Assembly: GCA_965217015.1 (NCBI GenBank)
Contig: OZ244224.1
Coordinates: 682,001 to 746,000, forward strand
Direction: 5' to 3'
Length of the DNA stretch: 64,000 nt
DNA from: JAYQKL01 sp038142705
GTDB taxonomy: Bacteria > Pseudomonadota > Alphaproteobacteria > RS24
Shown: positions 17,261-26,698 of the stretch, piece after piece
Layout of the letters: each line of letters starts with the position of its first letter
Numbering within the stretch: position 1 is the first letter of the stretch
Notes under the pieces: generated by a model
The model's input: only the letters and a program-made list of their open reading frames with translations
What the model was told of the DNA's origin: nothing
Databases searched by the model: none
Translations under genes and position numbers: made by a program

Positions 17261-18568
17261 TTAGTTATAGATGGGGAAACGCCCGCAAAGAGCAATCACT
17301 TTTTCGCGAACCGCAGCTTCAATGTCGGGGGCTGCCTCGCCTTTATTGTCCGCAACACCGTCAAGCACTTCGGCAATCAAATCACCAACCTGTTGGAATT
17401 CAGCAACCCCAAAACCGCGTGATGTTGCTGCTGGTGTACCCAAGCGAACGCCTGATGTAATCATCGGTTTTTCAGGGTCGAACGGCACACCGTTTTTATT
17501 GCAAGTGATGAAAGCACGTTCCATGGCTTCTTCAGCAACCTTGCCGGTTAGGCCTTTGGGGCGCAAATCAACCAATACAAGGTGATTATCTGTTCCACCA
17601 GAAACAATATCAAAGCCGTGACCTTTCAGGGTCTCGGCCAAAGCGCGGGCATTTTCTACCACGCGCTGGATATAATTCTTAAACTCAGGGGTGAGCGCCT
17701 CACCAAACGCCACCGCCTTGGCAGCAATCACATGCATCAGCGGACCACCCTGAATGCCCGGAAAAATGGCTGAGTTAAATTTTTTGCCCAATTCTTCATT
17801 ATTTGACAAAATCAACCCACCGCGCGGACCGCGTAAAGTTTTATGCGTGGTGGTGGTCACTGCATCGGCATATGGCAGAGGACTTGGATGCGCACCACCA
17901 GCAACAAGACCAGAAATATGCGCCATATCAACCAGCAAATATGCCCCAACAGAATCGGCAATCTCGCGAAAACGCTTAAAGTCAATAATACGCGGATAGG
18001 CAGAACCACCTGCAATTATCAGCTTTGGCTTATGTTCTTGCGCGAGCTTTTCAACTTCCTCATAATCAATCAAATGGTCATCACGGCGCACGCCATATTG
18101 CACAGCATTAAACCATTTACCGGATTGGTTTGGCGGCGCACCATGAGTTAAATGCCCGCCTGCCGCAAGGCTCATACCCAAAATTGTATCACCCGGTTGC
18201 AACAATGCCTGCATAACCGCCTGATTGGCTTGCGAACCAGAATTTGGCTGCACATTTGCATAGGCGCAATTATAAAGTTTTTTAACGCGTTCAATGGCCA
18301 AATTTTCGGCAATATCGACAAATTCACAACCGCCATAATACCGCCGACCCGGGTAGCCCTCGGCATATTTATTGGTCATAATCGAGCCTTGCGTTTCCAA
18401 AACAGCACGCGAAACAATATTTTCAGAAGCAATTAATTCAATTTGATTCTGCTGGCGCGAGAGTTCTTTTGCAATCGCATCAGCGATATCCGCGTCCCGT
18501 TCCATAATAGTCTGTTGAAAAAAATCATTATTTTCAATGTCTAAATCAGTTTTTTGCGTAGCGGACAT
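17261..18568 (-). CDS. glyA: Serine hydroxymethyltransferase
   Basis: GlyA interconverts serine and glycine with tetrahydrofolate and supplies one-carbon units. The 435-residue PLP enzyme shows IELIASENIVS near residue 42, NKYAEGYPGRRYYGG, and the PLP-lysine motif VTTTTHKTLRGPRGG at about 240. SD GAAAGG precedes the ATG. It heads the glyA-nrdR-ribD run and is separated from the divergent DUF1295 gene by about 200 bp, which contains a short inverted repeat. Confidence 0.97.
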   Translation of the reverse strand: MSATQKTDLDIENNDFFQQTIMERDADIADAIAKELSRQQNQIELIASENIVSRAVLETQGSIMTNKYAEGYPGRRYYGGCEFVDIAENLAIERVKKLYNCAYANVQPNSGSQANQAVMQALLQPGDTILGMSLAAGGHLTHGAPPNQSGKWFNAVQYGVRRDDHLIDYEEVEKLAQEHKPKLIIAGGSAYPRIIDFKRFREIADSVGAYLLVDMAHISGLVAGGAHPSPLPYADAVTTTTHKTLRGPRGGLILSNNEELGKKFNSAIFPGIQGGPLMHVIAAKAVAFGEALTPEFKNYIQRVVENARALAETLKGHGFDIVSGGTDNHLVLVDLRPKGLTGKVAEEAMERAFITCNKNGVPFDPEKPMITSGVRLGTPAATSRGFGVAEFQQVGDLIAEVLDGVADNKGEAAPDIEAAVREKVIALCGRFPIYN

Positions 18569-18633
18569 TAAGTGGCCTTTCTGACAAAATAATTTTATAA
18601 CGCGATATATGCGGCGTCGCTGTAGGTGATAAA

Positions 18634-18647
18634 TACCACATCTGGTA
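18634..18647. promoter_or_regulatory. Short inverted repeat upstream of glyA
   Basis: TACCA-CATC-TGGTA forms a 5-4-5 inverted repeat about 65 bp upstream of the glyA start, in the divergent intergenic region. Its position would suit an operator, but no regulator can be named and chance occurrence is possible. Confidence 0.2.
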
Positions 18648-18771
18648 ATGAATGAAAATAATAAGCCGATGAAAAAAATAAGCTAGGTCACATAGTGTCG
18701 CGCACACAAAATAATGCTTGTTTTTTGAAAAGCCACTAGCCAAGCAGGTATTTTGCATTATCATTTCAAAC

Positions 18772-19563
18772 ATGGATTATTCAAACGCACCTTACCTTAT
18801 TTCTGCTTTGGTCATAGCCTGCATGATGGGTTTTGTCTGGCTGATTTCTATTCCATTGCGCGATGTCAGCATTGTTGACAGCTTCTGGGGCTTTGGCTTT
18901 GGCCTCAGTGCCTTGGGGGTTTTTCTATTGACCGGCAATTTGAAAACCCTGTCTCACTTGATGTTGCTTGGCATTGTGCTGGCATGGGCGCTCCGGCTGG
19001 GCGGGTATTTATTCTGGCGTTGGTCGCGTGAGGAAGAAGAGGATCGCCGCTATCAGGCTATGCGCAAAAACCGTCCCTATTTTTGGCTGCAATCACTCTA
19101 TATCGTTTTTATTTTTCAAGGCGTGCTAATGTGGATTATTGGGCTTCCTGTAACGCATGTCATCGCGTACCCTTATGATCCCATGCAATCAGTTTCAGTT
19201 ATCAGTTATATTGGCTTTGCCATTGCCCTACTGGGATTGCTGATTGAAACTTTGGCTGATGTGCAATTGGTTCGTTTCAAAGCCAATCCTGACAATCAGG
19301 GCAAAATTCTCGATACAGGCTTATGGGCACGCTCGCGCCACCCTAATTATTTTGGTGACGCCTTATTTTGGTGGGGGGCATGGGTTCTATGCTGCGGTAT
19401 TTCGCCCATCGCATTGTATTTTGTCTTTGCCCCAGCTTTGATGAATTTTCTGATTGTTAAAATTTCAGGCGCGGATTTGTTAGACAAAATTCTTATCAAG
19501 CGCAAACAAGGCTATGCCGACTATATGGCAAAAACCAATCGATTTATCCCTAAACTCTTTTAA
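18772..19563 (+). CDS. DUF1295 membrane protein (steroid 5-alpha-reductase-like)
   Basis: A 263-residue polytopic membrane protein of the DUF1295 family, related to isoprenylcysteine methyltransferases and steroid 5-alpha reductases. The family signature is the C-terminal block GLWARSRHPNYFGDALFWWG (about 200-220) and the closing KQGYADYMAKTNRFIP. The substrate is unknown. I use the ATG at 18772 (MDYSNAP) because it leads straight into the first helix; an in-frame ATG at 18718 would add 18 residues. The gene is divergent from glyA. Confidence 0.82.
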   Translation: MDYSNAPYLISALVIACMMGFVWLISIPLRDVSIVDSFWGFGFGLSALGVFLLTGNLKTLSHLMLLGIVLAWALRLGGYLFWRWSREEEEDRRYQAMRKNRPYFWLQSLYIVFIFQGVLMWIIGLPVTHVIAYPYDPMQSVSVISYIGFAIALLGLLIETLADVQLVRFKANPDNQGKILDTGLWARSRHPNYFGDALFWWGAWVLCCGISPIALYFVFAPALMNFLIVKISGADLLDKILIKRKQGYADYMAKTNRFIPKLF

Positions 19564-19637
19564 CCATTCTTAAAATTTGCACAGCTGATTTGCACACTCG
19601 ATTTGCACCATCGTTAAAAAACGGCTACATAACCAAA

Positions 19638-20633
19638 ATGAGCGAAACAGCAAAATTCCCAAGCCTTAGAATGCGCCGCTTGCGCCAGCAAGAGTGGCGT
19701 CGTCGTTTGGTTGCAGAAAACCATTTGTCACCCAGCGATTTTATCTGGCCCATATTCATCACCGATGGCGATAGTGTTTCTGAAGCTGTTGCCTCCATGC
19801 CAAATGTTAATCGCTTGTCTGTTGATTTAGCAGTTAAAGCGGCAAAGGACGCGCATGCGGCGGGCATTAGCTGTATCGCATTATTTCCGAACACGCCTGC
19901 CGACAAACGCGATGAAGATGGCACAGAAGCGCTTAACCCTGATAATCTGGTCTGCCGCGCCACCCGCGCCATTAAAGATGCAGTGCCTGAAATAGGCATT
20001 ATGTGCGATGTCGCGCTTGACCCTTACACCACGCATGGTCATGACGGGGTGATGGAAGGCGATGAAATATTAAATGACGAGTCCGTTGAAAAACTGGTGC
20101 AACAGGCATTGGTTCAGGTTGAAGCGGGTTGCGATATCATCGCACCTTCTGACATGATGGACGGGCGCATTGGCGCCATTCGCGATGAATTAGAATTATC
20201 GGGTCATCAGCAAACGCTTATCATGGCTTATGCGGCGAAATATGCATCTGCATTTTATGGGCCATTTCGCGATGCTGTCGGGTCTGGGGAACGCTTAAAG
20301 GGGGATAAAAAAACCTATCAGCTCAACCCTGCCAATCGTGAAGAGGCACTGCGAGAAGTCGCTTTGGATATTAGCGAAGGCGCGGATATGGTCATGGTCA
20401 AGCCTGGCATGGCTTATCTTGATATTGTGCGTGATGTGAAAGAGCGTTTCGGTGTGCCAACATTTGCTTATCAAGTGTCTGGCGAGTATGCCATGCTCAA
20501 CGCCGCCGCGCAGGCAGGCATGATGGATTTAGATGCCGTCATGATGGAAAGCCTGTTAAGCTTTAAGCGTGCTGGCGCGACAGGTATTTTAACTTATTTC
20601 GCGCTTAACGCGGCGCGCCTGATAAACGCCTAG
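19638..20633 (+). CDS. hemB: Delta-aminolevulinic acid dehydratase
   Basis: HemB condenses two 5-aminolevulinate molecules to porphobilinogen in heme synthesis. The 331-residue protein has the Schiff-base lysines in MAYAAKYASAFYGPFRDA (about 200) and MVKPGMAYLD (about 255). The metal region CDVALDPYTTHGHDG (about 120) lacks the three-cysteine zinc motif, so a magnesium-type enzyme is expected. I choose MSETAKFPS; an upstream in-frame ATG at 19590 is possible. The stop codon lies inside a 10-bp tandem repeat. Confidence 0.95.
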   Translation: MSETAKFPSLRMRRLRQQEWRRRLVAENHLSPSDFIWPIFITDGDSVSEAVASMPNVNRLSVDLAVKAAKDAHAAGISCIALFPNTPADKRDEDGTEALNPDNLVCRATRAIKDAVPEIGIMCDVALDPYTTHGHDGVMEGDEILNDESVEKLVQQALVQVEAGCDIIAPSDMMDGRIGAIRDELELSGHQQTLIMAYAAKYASAFYGPFRDAVGSGERLKGDKKTYQLNPANREEALREVALDISEGADMVMVKPGMAYLDIVRDVKERFGVPTFAYQVSGEYAMLNAAAQAGMMDLDAVMMESLLSFKRAGATGILTYFALNAARLINA

Positions 20634-20660
20634 AAACGCCTAGAAACGCCTAGAAACGCC
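20631..20660. repeat. Three tandem copies of a 10-bp unit at a convergent gene end
   Basis: The unit TAGAAACGCC is repeated three times without change. The first TAG is the hemB stop. The complement of the third copy, with the preceding C, encodes the last Arg-Phe and the stop of the convergent autotransporter gene. Confidence 0.9.
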
Positions 20661-22920
20661 ATGACATATCAGCCTCAAGGCTATAATCCAATCCGTTGGC
20701 GCGTGCGTGCAGATGATGATGAATGGCTGTGACATTTAATGAAAGCGCCGACTGGTTTGTTTCATAGACATAGCCACTGCCCCACTCAATCTGTCTGGAA
20801 GCGGGGGTTAAATCAAAATGCATATTTTCATAAATCTGCCCGCCACCCGCGAGGCGGCGCACGGGCAGTGTCAGGCTCAATCGCCCTGTTTCATATCGCA
20901 AGGGCTGCGCAAGGCGGGTGTAAAAATACCCCTGCCCCATGCGCCGCCACATCATATGCTCAAAAGCAAACCCCGTGGCATCATCTACTTGCGCGCCCCT
21001 AAAAGCGCTTTTTGCCTGATGATGCTGGGTTTGCCCCAAATAAACCCCAAGCCCGGACGACCACCCTCTACCCAAAGTCATCACTCCCCCAAAACCCATA
21101 AATAGGTTTTGGCCAAATCCTTGCGTTGAAAAAACACCATTGCCGCGATTGCCCAGCCATGCATTTTCTTCAAACATTGCGCCGGCCTGCAAGCTCCATG
21201 AAAAACCATCTGTCATATGATTAAACTGCGCGGTAACACCAAATTGATAATCCGCGTCTGCTGGCATATCGGATTGCGTTAAAAATGCGGTTATCGCCAA
21301 ATCATCATGATGCAATTGCCCGACAAACCCCTCACCAGCAAAGGTTAAATATGGCGATGCCATGGTCGGTACATAAGAGGATTGGTGACCGCTTGTTTGC
21401 ATTAAAGGTGCAGTCAAAGAAGCCATAGCCGCAGGCTGCGCATGCGCCCATGTTTGCACATATGAATGCTCAAATATTTTTTCAAATGTTTGCCCAAATG
21501 CTTTTGCCGACAAGCCAGACAAATCATAACGGGCATGTGGCGTTGATGCTTTCGGGGTTGGTGCGGCCACTGCCAATTGCCGCGCCCGTTTTCTAGTTTG
21601 GTCAAACACCGCAAGCGGAACTGAAAAAGGCGCATCAAGGCTATCATGAATGATGATTTTTCGGCGGCGTAATTGCTGCAATAAATCATCATCAATATGC
21701 GCAAAATTGAAGCCGCTATCATCAATTTTGATTTTGTGACCACCCGCTAAAATATGGGCTGGCCCAACAGGGTTGGTCGCCGCCTCTATATTCAGCAAAC
21801 CTTGGCCATAAATATCACTATCGGCGTATATGCCGGTTTTTGTAGCGGTTTTGAGCAAGCGACTCACCAGCTCCTTATCGCTGAGTTGGTCACCAAAAAG
21901 CTCTCGCATCAAGGCTAATGCCGCCGTAACATGGGGTGCCGCAAAAGAGGTACCCACCACAAAATGATAGCTCCCATCGGCCTTTGCAGCCTTAACAAAC
22001 TTATCTGAATCAGGTGTCATGCCGCCTGGCGCGGCAAGGCAAAAAGCTTGAGCCGCCCCGCATCGATTGCTATCCGTTCCAATCTGCCCCTTATCATCAA
22101 CCGCGACAGCCACCACAACGCGGCCCCGCAAATCTTCAAAATAAAAAGGTAGGCCACTTGTTGCAGAAACTTGATGACCGCCCTCATTACCAGCCGACCA
22201 AACATGAATCCCCTGATGATCAATCATGGTTTGTACTGATTGCCCGTATTCCAACTGCATTAAACGCCTTTGCGTTCCAGCCAATAACGGGTCGAACTGG
22301 ATATTCATGCCCCAACTATGATTATAAATTTGCGTCTTTTGGTTGGCGAGCTGGGTTAGCCCCGCATTCAAAATGTCATCATTAATCGTTAAATTGCCAT
22401 CGCCGTTTAAGGCCAGCGCATACATGCCGATATCTGCCTCATAAGCGACACCATGCATACCCGCACCACTGCCGCGGCGCCCCGCCGCAATGCTGGCCAC
22501 TGATGTGCCATGCGATAATTGCGCCGCACTAGGGGTGGTGTCGCCATAGGCTTGATGGTTTTTAAGGTAAATGCGCGTCTCCGAAAATTCAGCATGCGCA
22601 GTATCCAAACCAGTATCAGTAAAGCCGATGCGAATATCCTCCCCCGTGAGACCGCGTGCATAAGCATGCGCCGCTTTGGTCATGGCCAGTCCGATTTGGC
22701 CCTGAAATTCACCATGCGATAAAAATTGTTGAATATCGAGATTAGCAGTTTTCGGCGTTTTCGGTTTAGGCGGTACCGGCGCGGGCTGAGGCGGAGTTCC
22801 AGTTTTTGGGGCGGGCGTGCCACCGCCTGACTTGGGCGCAGACCCACCACCACCGCCGCCACCACAAGCAGCCAGCGCCAGCATAAGACCCGGTAGGCAA
22901 TATTTTATAAATTGCCCCAC
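20650..22920 (-). CDS. S8 subtilisin-type autotransporter, lipoprotein form (NalP-like)
   Basis: A secreted serine protease with an outer-membrane beta-barrel. With the GTG start chosen here (756 residues) the signal is short and ends in lipobox LAAC, followed directly by seven glycines and a Gly/Pro/Lys linker. The subtilisin catalytic residues appear in order: Asp in GFTDTGLD, His in LSHGTSVASIA and Ser in VGTSFAAPHVT. The C-terminal ~280 residues form an autotransporter barrel ending in Trp-Arg-Phe. The layout resembles Neisseria NalP, which is lipidated and processes other surface proteins. A TTG start at 23022 is possible. Confidence 0.8.
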   Translation of the reverse strand: MGQFIKYCLPGLMLALAACGGGGGGGSAPKSGGGTPAPKTGTPPQPAPVPPKPKTPKTANLDIQQFLSHGEFQGQIGLAMTKAAHAYARGLTGEDIRIGFTDTGLDTAHAEFSETRIYLKNHQAYGDTTPSAAQLSHGTSVASIAAGRRGSGAGMHGVAYEADIGMYALALNGDGNLTINDDILNAGLTQLANQKTQIYNHSWGMNIQFDPLLAGTQRRLMQLEYGQSVQTMIDHQGIHVWSAGNEGGHQVSATSGLPFYFEDLRGRVVVAVAVDDKGQIGTDSNRCGAAQAFCLAAPGGMTPDSDKFVKAAKADGSYHFVVGTSFAAPHVTAALALMRELFGDQLSDKELVSRLLKTATKTGIYADSDIYGQGLLNIEAATNPVGPAHILAGGHKIKIDDSGFNFAHIDDDLLQQLRRRKIIIHDSLDAPFSVPLAVFDQTRKRARQLAVAAPTPKASTPHARYDLSGLSAKAFGQTFEKIFEHSYVQTWAHAQPAAMASLTAPLMQTSGHQSSYVPTMASPYLTFAGEGFVGQLHHDDLAITAFLTQSDMPADADYQFGVTAQFNHMTDGFSWSLQAGAMFEENAWLGNRGNGVFSTQGFGQNLFMGFGGVMTLGRGWSSGLGVYLGQTQHHQAKSAFRGAQVDDATGFAFEHMMWRRMGQGYFYTRLAQPLRYETGRLSLTLPVRRLAGGGQIYENMHFDLTPASRQIEWGSGYVYETNQSALSLNVTAIHHHLHARANGLDYSLEADMSWRF

Positions 22921-23054
22921 TCGCGCCAAATTTGGAGCGGAAAGAAATGTTGAAAAAAAAGAAAGAATTTGACCTAAAACGCGAGAAAAAAAATAAAACA
23001 CAAGAAATACTCTGCAACTCAAAAATTGAACATGAGTATTTTTTTAGGCGTCTT

Positions 23055-23082
23055 AGAGAAAAATTAGAATAAGGCTATTCTC
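23055..23082 (-). terminator. Possible terminator of the dehydrogenase gene
   Basis: On the minus strand a 6-bp stem AGAATA/TATTCT with a short loop is followed by AATTTTT, about 40 bases past the stop of the upstream dehydrogenase. The stem is weak and AT-rich. Confidence 0.35.
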
Positions 23083-23118
23083 AAATACAGAACTCAATTA
23101 CAAAAATTGTTTTTAATC

Positions 23119-24003
23119 TTAATTTTTGTTCTCATCAGTCGTTTTTCGTAAAACTTCAATCAAACTTGATGTGTCCCAGCGATTTCCGCCAAGCTCTTGA
23201 ACTTGTTTATAAAATTCATCAACCAATTGCGTAACAGGCAAGGGGGCGCCATTTGCATCAGCTTCCTTAAAGACGATTCCCAAATCTTTGCGCATTAAAT
23301 CCACAGCAAAACCAAATGAAAATTCACCCGCAATCATGGTCGCATGACGATTGTCCATTTGCCAAGATTGCGCCGCGCCTTTTGAAATCACATCAATCAC
23401 GGCCATTTCGTCTAGACCAGCGCAGCGCGCAAAATTCAAGGCCTCCGATAAGCCCTGCACCAGCCCTGCAATAGCAATCTGGTTGACCATTTTGGTTTTT
23501 TGACCCGCACCCACTGGCCCCATCAGGCGATGGGCTTTGGCGTAGCAATCTAAAATTGGGGTGCTTTTTTGATAAGCCGCCTCATCGCCACCCAGCATAA
23601 TGGTCAAAGCCCCGTTCACCGCGCCCGCTTCGCCACCCGATACGGGCGCATCAAGAAAGGCAATATTTTTTTCCAAACCTATCTTGGCAGTTTTTTGCGC
23701 GCATTCAGCAGATGTTGTGCTGTGGTCAATAAAGATGGTGCCTTCTGACATGGTTTGAAATGCGCCATGCTCGCCAATTGTGACCTCATATAAATCATCA
23801 TCATTCCCTATGCACGAAATCACAATATCTGCACCCTGCGCGGCTTCAGCCGGTGTCGCGGCGACCTCGCCCGGATAATGCTGTAGCCAATTCGCTGCTT
23901 TTTCATGCGAGCGATTATAAACCCGAACATCATGGCCCGCTTTGGCTATATGCCCTGCCATTGGGCCGCCCATGACACCAATTCCGATAAATCCAATATT
24001 CAT
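23119..24003 (-). CDS. NAD(P)-dependent beta-hydroxyacid dehydrogenase (3-hydroxyisobutyrate dehydrogenase-like)
   Basis: A 294-residue oxidoreductase with the N-terminal nucleotide site IGFIGIGVMGGPMAGHIA, the substrate motif DAPVSGGEAGA (about 118-128) and the catalytic lysine in GAGQKTKMVNQ (about 170). These are diagnostic of the 3-hydroxyisobutyrate dehydrogenase / tartronate semialdehyde reductase / glyoxylate reductase superfamily. The exact substrate cannot be told from sequence, and no valine or glyoxylate pathway gene is adjacent. GGAGGG lies four bases before the chosen ATG; the upstream GTG is rejected. Confidence 0.85.
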   Translation of the reverse strand: MNIGFIGIGVMGGPMAGHIAKAGHDVRVYNRSHEKAANWLQHYPGEVAATPAEAAQGADIVISCIGNDDDLYEVTIGEHGAFQTMSEGTIFIDHSTTSAECAQKTAKIGLEKNIAFLDAPVSGGEAGAVNGALTIMLGGDEAAYQKSTPILDCYAKAHRLMGPVGAGQKTKMVNQIAIAGLVQGLSEALNFARCAGLDEMAVIDVISKGAAQSWQMDNRHATMIAGEFSFGFAVDLMRKDLGIVFKEADANGAPLPVTQLVDEFYKQVQELGGNRWDTSSLIEVLRKTTDENKN

Positions 24004-24102
24004 TAAACCCTCCACAGCAAGAATCTATTTATAGCCTGTTGCTTTCGCTAATCAAGCCAAACTCTGCTTGGCAAATCGCTTATTTATCAGCATATTAAGA
24101 AT

Positions 24103-25962
24103 ATGGACATTGGCATTACCAATATGATTGAAAACCCCAGCTGGCTGATGTGGGGAACTTATGCCATAATTTTTATGGCGATGGTTTCTTATGCAATGGA
24201 GCGGATTTCTCTGGAAATAACCTCGCTCGGGGTGCTGGTCGCCTTGCTGATTTTATTCCACTTACCAAATTATATACCATCTGAGACCAGCTATGATATT
24301 GGACCTGTTGATTTACTCGCAGGCTTTGGCAATCCGGCTCTTATTGCCGTGATTGCATTATTGGTCATGGGGCAAGGTTTGTTCCAATCTGGCGCGATAG
24401 AAGGCGAAACCGAGCGGTTTATGTCAATGGCGGGCAAATCGCCTATCATGACACTCAGCCTGTTATTTGTTCTGGCCATGATTGGCAGCGCATTTTTGAA
24501 CAACACACCAGTAGTGCTGATGTGTATCCCGATTGTGGCGGCGATTGCTGGTCGCGCCAAACTCGCCCCGCCGCGTGTCATGATGCCCTTGAGTTTTATT
24601 TGTATTTTGGGGGGTATGACAACGCTGATTGGCTCTTCAACCAATTTGCTGGTTGCTGGTGCGGTGGCAGAAACTGGTATTATGAAAATCGATTTTTTTG
24701 ATTTCACCATACCTGGGCTGCTGCTGGCGGGGATTGGGTCTATCTATGTTTTGCTGATTATGCCGTTTTTATTACGCCATGTTAGCGAGGCTGAAACCGA
24801 TGAGAGCGCTGATTTATCGGGCAAACAATATATTGTGGAACTGCGTTTGCGGGCTGATGACAGCCTGATTGGTGCCAGTCCTGTGGCGGGTTTTTTTCCT
24901 GAAATTACGGGCATGACCTTGCGCAGTGTTGAAAGACTGGGCGCAACCATGCTGCCGCCATTTGAAGATTTTACCTTATCTGCTGGCGATACTTTGGTGA
25001 TGGCCGCAACACGGCGCCAGTTGACCGAAGCGCTGTCCACGCCCGGCCACCCTTTGTCTGATTTGGCGCGCTCAATGGACCGCCAAAATAAAGAAGATGA
25101 TGGCGAAACCCCTTCTCTTGCCGAAGTTGTGGTCGCGCCGGGGTCGCGTATGCAGGGCCGGTCTATTTATCAAACAGGCTTCCGCTTTGAAACTGGTTGT
25201 CGGGTGCTTGGTGTCCAAAGACGCAGCCGTATGTTGCGGCAAAACCTTCGCGATATTCGTTTGGAATCGGGCGATGTGCTTTTGGTTTTAGGCACCACAA
25301 AGCAGATTCAGGGATTGCGCTCTAATCGTGATGTCCTTTTGCTGGAATGGTCGGCGACAAATCTGCCGAATTTTGCCCATGCCACCCGTGCGAGACTGAT
25401 TTTTGGTATCACTATTTTACTGGCTGCAACCAATATTTTACCCATCGTCACGGCAGCTGTTGCCGGTGCCGCTGCAATGATTGTGACAGGGGTTTTGAAC
25501 ATTCGCCAAGCAGTGCGCGGGGTGGATTTGCGCATCTTTTTAACCATTGCCACCGCTTTGGCAATGGCAACCGCCATGGCACAAACCGGCGGCGCATTAT
25601 ATTTAGCCACTGGGTTTATTTCTTTGTTTGACGGCTTTAATCCGTGGATTACCCTATCCGCTTTCTTTTTGCTGTGTGCGTTTTTCACCAATATTTTAAG
25701 CAATAATGCCACAGCCGTGCTGTTTACGCCCATCGCGCTGAGCCTCGCAGCAAATCTATCAATGCCACCTGAGAGCTTTATTTTTGCTGTAATTTTTGCG
25801 GCTAATTGTTCTTTTGCCACGCCCATTGCCTATCAAACCAATCTCTTGGTTATGACACCGGGCAATTATCAATTCAAAGATTTCATCCGCTGCGGATTGC
25901 CGCTTATCTTTCTTATATGGATAAGCTATTCTTTATTCGCGCCTTATTATTTTTCGCCATAA
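24103..25962 (+). CDS. SLC13-family permease with two RCK_C domains
   Basis: A 619-residue membrane transporter of the divalent-anion:Na+ symporter (SLC13/CitT) type. Two blocks of helices carry the duplicated hairpins NNTPVVLMCIPIV (about 143) and SNNATAVLFTPIALSLA (about 533). They flank two cytoplasmic TrkA-C (RCK_C) domains at roughly 240-310 and 340-405. Such proteins carry dicarboxylates, sulfate or related anions; the substrate is unresolved. It is followed 9 bp later by bpt. Confidence 0.85.
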   Translation: MDIGITNMIENPSWLMWGTYAIIFMAMVSYAMERISLEITSLGVLVALLILFHLPNYIPSETSYDIGPVDLLAGFGNPALIAVIALLVMGQGLFQSGAIEGETERFMSMAGKSPIMTLSLLFVLAMIGSAFLNNTPVVLMCIPIVAAIAGRAKLAPPRVMMPLSFICILGGMTTLIGSSTNLLVAGAVAETGIMKIDFFDFTIPGLLLAGIGSIYVLLIMPFLLRHVSEAETDESADLSGKQYIVELRLRADDSLIGASPVAGFFPEITGMTLRSVERLGATMLPPFEDFTLSAGDTLVMAATRRQLTEALSTPGHPLSDLARSMDRQNKEDDGETPSLAEVVVAPGSRMQGRSIYQTGFRFETGCRVLGVQRRSRMLRQNLRDIRLESGDVLLVLGTTKQIQGLRSNRDVLLLEWSATNLPNFAHATRARLIFGITILLAATNILPIVTAAVAGAAAMIVTGVLNIRQAVRGVDLRIFLTIATALAMATAMAQTGGALYLATGFISLFDGFNPWITLSAFFLLCAFFTNILSNNATAVLFTPIALSLAANLSMPPESFIFAVIFAANCSFATPIAYQTNLLVMTPGNYQFKDFIRCGLPLIFLIWISYSLFAPYYFSP

Positions 25963-25971
25963 GATAAAAAA

Positions 25972-26694
25972 ATGAAAGAACTGCAGCACAATCAATTTCC
26001 CCTATTTTATTTGACGCCGCCAGCGCCATGCCCATATCTTGAAGGCAAGGTTGAACGCAAGGTTTTCACACATCTAAATTCAAGCTCCGCCCCCACCCTC
26101 AATGATGCCCTCACCCATGCCGGATTTCGCCGCAGTCAAAATATTTTATACAAACCCTCATGCGAGGGCTGCCAAGCTTGCATATCTGTGCGTGTGCGCT
26201 TACAGGATTTCACGCCCTCAAGCTCTTTCAAACGGATTATCAATAAAAATAAAGATTTGATTGCCACGCATTTGCCACCACAAACACATAAAGACCAGTT
26301 TGCTCTGTTAAGCCAATATCTTGATGAACGCCATCAAGATGGCGGCATGAACAACATGTCTATTTTTGAATATATGGCGATGGTGGAAGACACGCTTGTG
26401 GACACACATATTGTCGAATATCGCGACACAGATAACCAACTCGTAGCCATGTGTTTACTCGACCGTCTGTCTGATGGCATCTCAATGGTCTATTCTTTTT
26501 TCAATCCGAATTTGGAAACCAGAAGCCTTGGAACCTATATGATTTTAGACCAAATTGAGCGCACCCAAGAAATGGGGCTGGACTATCTTTACTTAGGTTA
26601 TTGGATAGAAGGCTGCAAAAAAATGGTATATAAAGAACGATTTAGACCACTTGAAAAACTTACAGAAACCGGATGGGAGCCTTTTGAAGGTTAA
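25972..26694 (+). CDS. bpt: Aspartate/glutamate leucyltransferase (Bpt/Ate family)
   Basis: Bpt attaches leucine from leucyl-tRNA to proteins with N-terminal Asp or Glu, marking them for ClpS/ClpAP degradation. The 240-residue protein begins with HNQFPLFYLTPPAPCPYLEG and has FRRSQNILYKPSCEGCQACISVRV (about 50-75), the two family hallmarks, plus the C-terminal GNAT-like block LDYLYLGYWIEGCKKMVYKERF. The stop is 5 bp upstream of the TRAP binding-protein gene. Confidence 0.93.
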   Translation: MKELQHNQFPLFYLTPPAPCPYLEGKVERKVFTHLNSSSAPTLNDALTHAGFRRSQNILYKPSCEGCQACISVRVRLQDFTPSSSFKRIINKNKDLIATHLPPQTHKDQFALLSQYLDERHQDGGMNNMSIFEYMAMVEDTLVDTHIVEYRDTDNQLVAMCLLDRLSDGISMVYSFFNPNLETRSLGTYMILDQIERTQEMGLDYLYLGYWIEGCKKMVYKERFRPLEKLTETGWEPFEG

Positions 26695-26698
26695 AAAA

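Noticed and set aside
22840..22866. Poly-glycine stretch of the autotransporter as a phase-variable homopolymer
   Set aside because: The glycines are encoded by mixed GGC/GGT/GGG codons, so there is no long homopolymer to slip.
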